This document shows positions 1 to 6,200 of a DNA stretch of 10,559 bases, in pieces (position 1 is the stretch's first letter; each line of letters begins with the position of its first letter). The stretch is from Alphaproteobacteria bacterium. GTDB lineage: Bacteria > Pseudomonadota > Alphaproteobacteria > Rhodobacterales > Rhodobacteraceae. The position numbers were made by a program, and so were the translations under genes. The stretch is taken from assembly GCA_024277955.1 (NCBI GenBank), contig JAJRUE010000125.1:1-10559 (forward strand), written 5' to 3'. The notes under the pieces are model-generated. The model worked only from the letters and a program-made list of their open reading frames with translations. It did no database searches and was not told the DNA's origin.

Positions 1-797
1 AAAGGGTGGGGCCGGGGTTGCACATGTTCGCGACCGCCATGGTTGCGGTGGGCACGCTGATGTCGGCGACATGGATTCTGTCGGCGAACTCGTGGATGCA
101 GACCCCGGCGGGCTACGCCATCAACGAGGCCGGCCAGTTCGTGCCCGAAGACTGGCGGGCCATCGTCTTCAACCCGTCCTTTCCCTACCGGCTGACCCAC
201 ATGGTGCTGGCGGCGTTCCTGACCACCTCTTTCGTGGTCGCCGGGGTCGCCGGCTGGCACCTGCTGCGCGACGCCTCCAACGGCCACACCCGGCGGATGT
301 TTTCCATGGCGATGTGGATGGCGGCGCTGGTGACGCCGATCCAGATCTTCGTCGGCGACGCCCACGGGCTGAACACGCTGGAATACCAGCCGACCTAGAT
401 CATGGCGATGGAGGGCCATTACGACAGCCACCCGGACGGCGCGCCGCTGATCCTGTTCGGCATCCCCAACCCGCGCGAAAAGCGCATTGACTACGCGATC
501 CAGATCCCGAAAGCCTCCAGCCTGATCCTGAAACATTCGCTGGACGCGCCGCTGGCCGGGCTCGACACCGTGCCCGATGACGAAGAGCCGCCGGTGGCGG
601 TGGTGTTCTGGTCGTTCCGGATCATGGTCGGGCTGGGCTTTGCCATGCTGGGCATCGGCGGCTGGAGCCTGTGGCGGCGCTGGCGCGGCACGCTTTACGA
701 GGCGCGCTGGCTGCACCGCGCCTCGGCGCTGATGGGGCCGAGCGGCTTTGTCTCGGTGCTGGCGGGCTGGATCACCACCGAGGTCGGCCGCCAGCCC
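1..797 (+). pseudogene. cydA: cydA-like quinol oxidase subunit I, 5'-partial, with internal TAG and missing C-terminus
   Basis: This is the remnant of cytochrome bd / cyanide-insensitive quinol oxidase subunit I, a membrane haem protein that oxidises quinol and reduces O2. The frame is open from base 3, so the true start lies outside the window. Visible hallmarks are the HMFATAMVAVGTLMSATWI membrane segment (18-77), a His in PYRLTHMV matching E. coli His186, FRIMVGLGF (617-643) with the Met matching Met393, and GRQP (786-797). The frame is interrupted by TAG at 396-398, in QPT-stop-IMAMEG. By alignment to E. coli from memory, the stop falls on Lys252, next to Glu257 in the quinol-binding region, so one A-to-T change in AAG would create it. 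After GRQP the last membrane helices of CydA are absent and the frame runs directly into CydB sequence. Two independent lesions make a functional subunit I unlikely. The family is certain; whether the lesions are biological is not. Confidence 0.85.
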
Positions 798-1256
798 GAA
801 GGTGCGTTGCAGGAACGCATGCGCGGCCACGCCCGCTGGCTGGGCATGGGCACGCTGGCGGCGATCGGGCTGGTGTCGGTGCTGACGCCCTTTCAGGATC
901 CGGTCTATTTCCACCGCTGGTTCAACCTGCCCGGCAGCATCTTTTCGGTGATCGTGCCCGGCGCCGTCGCGTTCAGCGCCTGGTCGCTGTTCATGGGTCT
1001 GAAGGAGCGCGCCGAAGCCAGGCCGTTTCTGGCCGCCCTTGGTCTGTTCGTGCTGAGCTTCATGGGCGTGGGCGTCAGTTTCTACCCGCATATCGTGCCG
1101 CCGTCGCTGACCATCTGGCAGGCCGCCGCGCCCGACGAAAGCCTGAGCTTCGTTCTGGCCGGCACGGTGGTGCTGATCCCGCTGATCCTTGGCTATACCG
1201 CCTATGCCTATTGGGTGTTCCGCGGCAAGGTGGACCCGCACGGGGGGTATCACTGA
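798..1256 (+). pseudogene. cydB: cydB-like quinol oxidase subunit II, C-terminal fragment fused in frame to cydA
   Basis: About 152 codons match the C-terminal half of CIO-type CydB (usually about 335 residues). Recognisable blocks are EGALQER, LTPFQDP, RPFLAALGLFVLSF, PHIVPPSLTIWQAAAP and the closing YAYWVFRGKVDPHGGYH, with several hydrophobic membrane segments. The N-terminal portion, about 185 residues including the subunit II start, is missing. The fragment has no start codon or ribosome binding site of its own; its reading frame is continuous with cydA from codon 798-800 onward. The simplest reading is an in-frame deletion that removed the end of cydA, the intergenic junction and the first half of cydB. 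The stop codon TGA (1254-1256) overlaps the ATG of the DUF2474 gene, which is the normal arrangement of such operons. A natural functional CydA-CydB fusion is unlikely because essential parts of both proteins are gone. Confidence 0.85.
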
Positions 1257-1372
1257 TGGCTTTCGCACGAAAACTGCGCCGGATCGGCTGGTTCGTGGCC
1301 CTGTGGCTGGCCAGCGTTTCGGCGCTGACGATCGTGGCCTGGGCGATCCGGCTGGCGATCCCGTCGGGCTGA
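1256..1372 (+). CDS. DUF2474 micro-protein of the cyd/CIO operon
   Basis: This is a 38-residue single-pass membrane protein. A basic start (KLRRIGWF) is followed by one hydrophobic helix containing WLASVSALTIVAWAIR. This matches the DUF2474 pattern of tiny proteins encoded after cydB in cyanide-insensitive oxidase operons, which are thought to play a small-subunit role comparable to CydX. The start ATG (1256-1258) overlaps the cydB stop in an ATGA arrangement, so translation is expected to be coupled. The gene is intact although both large-subunit genes upstream are damaged, leaving the peptide without an obvious local partner. The family call comes from the sequence pattern and position; the function is inferred from context. 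Confidence 0.75.
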   Translation: MAFARKLRRIGWFVALWLASVSALTIVAWAIRLAIPSG

Positions 1373-1411
1373 GTGTTTCGCGGCCGATTGCGCCCAGGCG
1401 CGCGATATTTC

Positions 1412-1440
1412 TTGATCGGTTGGTAAAATTTGTCCAATAT
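1412..1440 (+). promoter_or_regulatory. candidate promoter/operator upstream of the BMP transporter cluster
   Basis: This is a locally AT-rich patch in a GC-rich gap. It contains an imperfect 18-bp palindrome, TTGGTAAAATTTGTCCAA (1420-1437), with arms TTGG/CCAA and centre AAATTT, so 14 of 18 positions are symmetric. A weak -35-like TTGATC (1412-1417) lies 17 bases before CAATAT (1435-1440). The palindrome is of a size and symmetry typical of a dimeric repressor site. It would overlap the promoter of the gene starting at 1496. The regulator is unknown and the promoter assignment is tentative. Confidence 0.35.
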
Positions 1441-1495
1441 CCCCCGCAATGGCCGGGATCTTTCACCGGCTTTCATATGACAGGGGGAAAAACAC

Positions 1496-2488
1496 ATGGG
1501 ATTCAAACCGTTTTTCACGCGCAGAGCGCTGTTTGGGGCGGTTGCCTCGGCGGGCTTGCTGCTATCGGCGGGGGCGGCGCTGGCGCAATCCGTCAAGGTC
1601 GCCGGGATCTGGACGCTGCCGGTGGAACAGCAGTGGATCAGCCGCATTCACAAGGCGCTCAAGGCCGCCGACGAACGCGGAGACATCGAATATGTCTGGT
1701 CGGAAAACGTCGCCAACACCGATTACGAACGGGTGATGCGCGAATATGCCGAAAGCGGCGTCAACCTGATCGTGGGCGAGGTCTTCGGGCTGGAACGCGC
1801 CGCGCGCAAGGTGGCCAGGGACTATCCCGAAACCGCCTTCCTGATGGGCTCTTCCTTTGGGCCGGTGGCGCCGAATTTCTCGGTCTTCGACAACTGGATC
1901 CACGAACCCAGCTACCTGACCGGCATGATCGCCGGCGCGATGACCGAAAGCAACGTGATCGGCATGGTCGGCGGCTACGCCATCCCCGAGGTGAACCGGC
2001 TGATGAACGCCTTCATGGATGGCGCGCGCGAGGTGAACCCGGATGTGAAATTCCTCGTGAACTTCATCGACAGCTGGTATGACCCGCCGAAAGCCAAGGA
2101 AAGTGCGTTCGCGATGATGGATGCGGGCGCCGACATCATGTATGCCGAACGCTTCGGGGTTTCCGATGCCGCCGTGGAACGCGGGGTCAAGGCGATCGGC
2201 AACGTGATCGACACTTCGGCCGACTATCCGAACACCATCCTGGCCTCGGCGCTCTGGCATATGGAGCCGACCATCGACCGCGCCATCGCCAATGTCGCCA
2301 AGGGCACCTGGGAAGCGGCCGACTATGGGCAGTATTCCTTCATGGCCTATGGCGGCGGTTCGATCGTGGTCGATGAAAACCTGGTGCCGGCGGATGTGCT
2401 GGCCAGGGTTCGCGAGCGCGAACAGGAAATCAAGGACGGGCTGTTCCGCGTCAACGTGAACGACGCCGCGCCGGTTTCCGACAAGTAA
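1496..2488 (+). CDS. BMP-family ABC transporter substrate-binding protein
   Basis: This is a periplasmic solute receptor of 330 residues, the usual length for the BMP/Med/PnrA family, which mostly binds nucleosides. The start is supported by AGGGGGA at about 1482-1488. The N-terminus is a signal peptide: TRR at residues 8-10, a hydrophobic core at 11-29, and a likely signal peptidase I cut after ALA (28-30). The twin arginines hint at Tat export but are not decisive. There is no lipobox cysteine. Family blocks include EPSYLTGMIAG, VIGMVGGYAIPEVNR, AFMDGAREVNPDV and DAGADIMYAERFG. The DxSFN ligand motif and the GVDSDQ motif of PnrA-type nucleoside receptors are not present; the equivalent regions read LPVEQQW and GNVIDTSADYP, so the ligand may not be a standard purine nucleoside. 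It heads a cluster with one ATPase, two permeases and a deaminase, all on the same strand. Confidence 0.92.
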   Translation: MGFKPFFTRRALFGAVASAGLLLSAGAALAQSVKVAGIWTLPVEQQWISRIHKALKAADERGDIEYVWSENVANTDYERVMREYAESGVNLIVGEVFGLERAARKVARDYPETAFLMGSSFGPVAPNFSVFDNWIHEPSYLTGMIAGAMTESNVIGMVGGYAIPEVNRLMNAFMDGAREVNPDVKFLVNFIDSWYDPPKAKESAFAMMDAGADIMYAERFGVSDAAVERGVKAIGNVIDTSADYPNTILASALWHMEPTIDRAIANVAKGTWEAADYGQYSFMAYGGGSIVVDENLVPADVLARVREREQEIKDGLFRVNVNDAAPVSDK

Positions 2489-2501
2489 CCGACATGCATA
2501 C

Positions 2502-2538
2502 GGGCAGGGCCGGGGGGGGGCGTTCCTCCGGCCCGCCC
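2502..2538 (+). other. strong intercistronic hairpin between binding protein and ATPase genes
   Basis: GGGCCGG (2507-2513) pairs perfectly with CCGGCCC (2528-2534). GGGC (2502-2505) extends the stem with GCCC (2535-2538) around one bulged A. The loop is 14 bases and includes part of a nine-G run. There is no T-tract after it, so it is not a classical terminator. It starts 13 bases after the binding-protein stop codon. In many ABC operons such a structure protects the 3' end of the binding-protein message and lowers expression of the downstream genes. Confidence 0.6.
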
Positions 2539-2562
2539 AGCAAACATTCCGGCCTGGAAAAC

Positions 2563-4080
2563 ATGACATCTGATACGGTTCTTGCGCTTGACGGACTGAC
2601 CAAGCGGTTCGGCACGGTGCTTGCCAATGACGCGGTGGATCTTGAGCTGAGGCGCGGCGAAGTGCTGGCGCTGCTCGGGGAAAACGGCGCCGGCAAGACC
2701 ACGCTGATGAACATGCTCTTTGGCCATTACATGCCGGATGCGGGCCGCGTCCGGGTGGCGGGCGAAGACGGCGTGCTGCGCCCCTTGCCGCTGGGCCATC
2801 CGCAGGCGGCGCTGGCGGCGGGCATCGGCATGGTGCACCAGCATTTCACGCTGGCCGAGAACCTGAACGCGCTGGACAATATCGTGCTGGGCTCGGAACG
2901 CTTGCGCGCGCTGCGGCGGGGGCGGGCGGCGGCGCGGCGCAAGGTTGACGGGATCATGCAGCGTTCGGGTCTGGTGGCGCCGCTGGACGTGCCGGTGGGG
3001 CGGTTGTCGGTGGGTGAACGCCAGCGCGTCGAGATCCTGAAAGCGCTCTACCGCGACGCGCGCATCCTGGTGCTGGACGAACCCACCGCGGTGCTCACCC
3101 CGCAGGAAGCCGACGCGCTGTTTGAAAACATCGGCGCGATGACCCGCGACGGGCTGTCGGTGATCTTCATTTCCCACAAACTGCGCGAAGTGCTGGCCTT
3201 TTCGCAGCGCATCGCGGTGCTGCGCCACGGCCGCAAGGTGGGCGAGATCGCCACCTCGGACGCCGACGAACGCGCGATCGCGCGCATGATGGTCGGGGCC
3301 GACACCCCCGCGGTGGCGCGCGAACCGCTGGAGCCGGGCGAGACGGTGCTCGAACTTGCCGGGGCAAGCCTGCGCGGGCGTTCGCAGCGCGACAGCCTGG
3401 CGGACCTCAGCCTCGTGGTGCGCGCCCATGAAATCGTCGGCGTCGCCGGGGTGTCGGGAAACGGCCAGGGCGCGCTGGCCGAGGTGGTTTACGGCCTGCG
3501 CCGCCCGGATCGCGGACAAATCCTGATCGACGGCGCGCCGATCGCGCGCCCGGACCCGCTGGCGATGATCCGCGCAGGCGTCGGGCGCATCCCCGAAGAC
3601 CGCCACCGCGACGGCATCGTCGGCGCCATGAGCGTTGCCGAAAACATGGTGATCGAGCGGCTGGACGCGCCCGAGGTGGCGAGCCGCGGGCTGCTGCAAA
3701 AGGGCTATATCCGCGCCCATGCCGAAGAGCTCGCGCGCGCCCATGACGTGCGCGGCCCCGGCGTCGAGGCCCCGGCGCGGCTGCTGTCGGGGGGCAATAT
3801 CCAGAAGCTGATCCTGGCGCGCGTGTTCGAACAGGGCCCCAGGCTGATCCTGGCCAACCAGCCGACCCGCGGGCTGGACATGGGGGCCGCGGCCGAGGTC
3901 GCGCGCCGGCTGCTGGACGCGCGCGCCCGCGGGGCAGGGGTGCTGCTGATCAGCGAAGACCTGGACGAAGTCCTTGGCCTTGCCGACCGGATCCTGGTGA
4001 TCCACGACGGCGAATTGCACGAAGCCGGCAGCCGCGACCGCGCCGCGATCGGCCTGATGATGGCAGGAGAGGCAGCATGA
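2563..4080 (+). CDS. ABC transporter ATP-binding protein with tandem nucleotide-binding domains (BMP/nucleoside type)
   Basis: This is a cytoplasmic ATPase of 505 residues that powers the importer. It has two fused nucleotide-binding domains, like RbsA and NupA-type ATPases. In domain 1, Walker A is GENGAGKT (residues 39-46), the Q-loop region reads GMVHQHF, the signature is LSVGE (148-152) and Walker B is ILVLDEP (168-174). In domain 2 the P-loop is degenerate (GVSGNGQG, 296-303), the signature is LSGGN (408-412), and the Walker B region reads LILANQPTRGLD, with Asn432 and Gln433 in place of the usual Asp-Glu. This asymmetric pattern is normal for the family. I chose ATG 2563 because homology begins there; the frame is open upstream to 2494, but that stretch is low complexity and contains the hairpin. 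A weak GGAAA precedes the start. The stop overlaps the next gene's ATG (ATGA). Confidence 0.93.
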   Translation: MTSDTVLALDGLTKRFGTVLANDAVDLELRRGEVLALLGENGAGKTTLMNMLFGHYMPDAGRVRVAGEDGVLRPLPLGHPQAALAAGIGMVHQHFTLAENLNALDNIVLGSERLRALRRGRAAARRKVDGIMQRSGLVAPLDVPVGRLSVGERQRVEILKALYRDARILVLDEPTAVLTPQEADALFENIGAMTRDGLSVIFISHKLREVLAFSQRIAVLRHGRKVGEIATSDADERAIARMMVGADTPAVAREPLEPGETVLELAGASLRGRSQRDSLADLSLVVRAHEIVGVAGVSGNGQGALAEVVYGLRRPDRGQILIDGAPIARPDPLAMIRAGVGRIPEDRHRDGIVGAMSVAENMVIERLDAPEVASRGLLQKGYIRAHAEELARAHDVRGPGVEAPARLLSGGNIQKLILARVFEQGPRLILANQPTRGLDMGAAAEVARRLLDARARGAGVLLISEDLDEVLGLADRILVIHDGELHEAGSRDRAAIGLMMAGEAA

Positions 4081-5147
4081 TGCGCATCGAACCACGCGAG
4101 GCCCCGGGCCGGCTGCTGACGCTGGGGGTGCCGGTGCTTTCGGCGCTGGTGGCGCTGTGGCTGGCGGCGATCCCGCTGATGCTGGCGGGCGCGCCGGTCC
4201 TGGCCGCCTATGCCGAGATGGGGCGCGGCGTTTTCGGCTCGCTCTTTGCCTTTTCCGAGATGCTGACCCGCGCGACCCCGCTGATCTTTACCGGGCTGGC
4301 GGCGGCGCTGGCGTTTCGCGCCAAGCTCTGGAACATCGGCGCCGAGGGGCAGCTGTATCTGGGGGCGATGGCGGCGGTGGCGGTCGGGGCCGGGGCGCTG
4401 GACGTGCCGGGCTATGTGCTGATGCCGCTGATCGTGGTGCTGGGGGCGGCGGCAGGCGCGGCGGGCATGGTGGTGCCGGCGGTGCTCAAGACCCGCTTTG
4501 GCGCCGACGAAGTGGTGACCACGCTGCTGCTCAATTTCATCATCCTGATCTTTCTGCAGATGATGCTGGAGGGGGCGCTGAAAGACCCGATGGGGCTGGG
4601 CTGGCCGCAGTCCGCGCCGATCCTAGATCAAGGCATGTTGCCGCAGCTGATCCCGCGCATGCGCATCCATTCGGGGCTGATCCTGGCGCTGGTTCTGGCG
4701 GCCGTGGCGCAGTTCATGCTGGCGCGTTCGGTCTGGGGGTTCCGCCTGCGCGCGGTCGGCGAAAACCCCGCCGCCGCGCGCCACGCCGGGATCGGCGTCA
4801 ACCGCACCATGCTGAGCGTCGCGATCGTGTCGGGCGGTCTGGCGGGCCTTGCCGGGGTGAGCGAGGTCGCCGGGCTGAAGGGCTATCTGACCGCCGATCT
4901 CAGCCCGGGCTTCGGCTATACCGGCATCGTGGTGGCGATGCTGGCGGGGCTGTCGCCGGCGGGCGTGGTTGTGGCGGCGCTGTTCATCGCATCCGTTTTC
5001 GTGGGCGCCGACAGCATGAGCCGGGCGATGGGGGTGTCGTCCTACCTGGCGGACCTGGTGGTCTCGACCTCGCTGTTATGCGTGCTGGTGGGTGGCTTTT
5101 TCGCGCGCTACCGGCTGCGTTTCGGACAGGGGCGGGCGCATGGCTGA
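4077..5147 (+). CDS. ABC transporter permease, BPD_transp_2 family (first permease)
   Basis: This is an inner-membrane permease subunit of 356 residues, very hydrophobic throughout, with roughly nine or ten membrane segments. The family signature NIGAEGQLYLGAMAA lies at about residues 90-104, and another conserved stretch, GFRLRAVGENPAAARHAGI, lies near residues 222-240. These match the larger of the two permeases in BMP-type nucleoside importers. The start ATG overlaps the ATPase stop by four bases, and the gene's own 3' end overlaps the second permease by eight bases, implying translational coupling across the transport genes. It would form the translocation pore as a heterodimer with the next gene product. 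The family is clear; the substrate is not visible from the permease sequence. Confidence 0.92.
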   Translation: MMRIEPREAPGRLLTLGVPVLSALVALWLAAIPLMLAGAPVLAAYAEMGRGVFGSLFAFSEMLTRATPLIFTGLAAALAFRAKLWNIGAEGQLYLGAMAAVAVGAGALDVPGYVLMPLIVVLGAAAGAAGMVVPAVLKTRFGADEVVTTLLLNFIILIFLQMMLEGALKDPMGLGWPQSAPILDQGMLPQLIPRMRIHSGLILALVLAAVAQFMLARSVWGFRLRAVGENPAAARHAGIGVNRTMLSVAIVSGGLAGLAGVSEVAGLKGYLTADLSPGFGYTGIVVAMLAGLSPAGVVVAALFIASVFVGADSMSRAMGVSSYLADLVVSTSLLCVLVGGFFARYRLRFGQGRAHG

Positions 5148-6084
5148 CATCCTTCAGATCCTGCTGTCGGAAAGCTTCTGGGCCGCCAGCCTGCGCATTG
5201 CGACGCCGCTGATCTTCGGCGTGCTCGGCGCCTTGCTCTGCGAAAAATCCGGGGTGCTGAACCTCGGGATCGAAGGCATCTTCGTCGCCGGAGCGATGGC
5301 CGGCTGGATGGCGGTCTGGCTGGGGCTGGGCCTGTGGGGCGGGGTGGTCGTGGCGGCGCTCACGGGCGCGTTCTTCGGGCTGATCCACGCAGTGCTGACG
5401 GTGCCGCTGGGGCTGTCGCAGCATGTGTCGGGGCTGGGGGTGACGCTGTTTGCCACCTCGGTCAGCTATTTCGCCTATCGCACCGCCTTGCCGAACGTTT
5501 CCTCGCCGCCGCGGATCGAGCCGTTCCGGGCGCTGGACATCCCGGTGCTTTCCGACCTGCCGTTTGTCGGACCGGTGCTGTTCCAGCAGACCGCGCTGAC
5601 CTGGCTCGCGCTGATCCTGGTGGCGGTGGTCTGGTATGTGCTGGAGCGAACGCCCCTTGGCGTCGCGATCAAGGCGGTGGGCGACAACCCGGACAGCGTC
5701 GATGCGCAGGGGCTTTCGGTCCATGGCCTGCGGATCGGGGCGGTGGTGGCCGGCAGCGCGCTGATGGCGCTGGGGGGCGCGTTTTTGACCATGTCGGCCT
5801 TTGATGCGTTCTTTTTCGGCATGGTGAACGGGCGCGGCTGGATCTGCATCGCGCTGGTGATCTTCGCCAGCTGGCGACCGGGCAAGGCCTTGCTCGGGGC
5901 GCTGCTGTTTGGGGCGTTCGACGCGCTGCAGGTGCGGCTGCAGACCCAGGTCGGGGCGCTGGTGCCGGGGCAGGTGTTCCTGATGGCGCCCTACATCCTG
6001 TCGATTTTCGCGCTGGTGATCGCCGCCCGGCGCGCCGAATATCCGCGGGCGCTGTTGAAACCGTGGTTCAAGGGGCAGCGGTAG
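5140..6084 (+). CDS. ABC transporter permease, BPD_transp_2 family (second permease)
   Basis: This is the second inner-membrane permease, 314 residues, matching the usual length of the shorter BMP-system permease. The signature LNLGIEGIFVAGAMAG lies near residues 43-58, and the conserved cytoplasmic stretch GVAIKAVGDNPDSVDAQGL lies near 174-192. The start ATG at 5140 fits the homology and overlaps the end of the first permease by eight bases. The purine-rich GGACAGGGGCGGG just upstream can serve as a ribosome binding site. An upstream in-frame start at 5092 is possible but adds non-homologous residues. The gene is followed by a 116-base gap with a GC-rich hairpin before the deaminase gene, so the deaminase may be co-transcribed or attenuated. 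Confidence 0.92.
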   Translation: MADILQILLSESFWAASLRIATPLIFGVLGALLCEKSGVLNLGIEGIFVAGAMAGWMAVWLGLGLWGGVVVAALTGAFFGLIHAVLTVPLGLSQHVSGLGVTLFATSVSYFAYRTALPNVSSPPRIEPFRALDIPVLSDLPFVGPVLFQQTALTWLALILVAVVWYVLERTPLGVAIKAVGDNPDSVDAQGLSVHGLRIGAVVAGSALMALGGAFLTMSAFDAFFFGMVNGRGWICIALVIFASWRPGKALLGALLFGAFDALQVRLQTQVGALVPGQVFLMAPYILSIFALVIAARRAEYPRALLKPWFKGQR

Positions 6085-6106
6085 GAGTATGGCGCGCCGT
6101 TTGGCC

Positions 6107-6140
6107 ATGCCCCGCCCGGGGCGCTTTGCGGCCCGGGCAT
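6107..6140 (+). other. GC-rich stem-loop between permease and deaminase genes
   Basis: ATGCCC (6107-6112) pairs with GGGCAT (6135-6140). An inner stem of GGGGCGC (6118-6124) pairs with GCGGCCC (6128-6134) apart from one mismatch, around a TTT loop; five unpaired bases lie on the 5' side. No T-tract follows, so it is not an intrinsic terminator. It may stabilise or partly attenuate the transcript. The rest of the 6085-6200 gap shows nothing else convincing. Confidence 0.35.
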
Positions 6141-6200
6141 GCGCCCACCCGGCGACCGGGCGCTGCCCTTGATGGCAACTTGTGTATGTTGGAGACACCA

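Noticed and set aside
402..1256. Treating 402-1256 as an independent 284-residue gene starting at the ATG after the TAG
   Set aside because: The ATG lies inside conserved CydA sequence with no ribosome binding site, and the frame is a chimera of CydA and CydB. It is the remainder of a broken gene.
2494..2562. Upstream start for the ATPase at 2494
   Set aside because: The extra 23 residues are Gly/Ser-rich, overlap the hairpin and precede the point where the family sequence begins.
1562..2569. Long minus-strand open frames opposite the receptor and ATPase genes
   Set aside because: They are mirror frames caused by high GC at third codon positions; their sequences are rich in Arg, His and Gln with no family motifs, while the + strand encodes clear transporter proteins.
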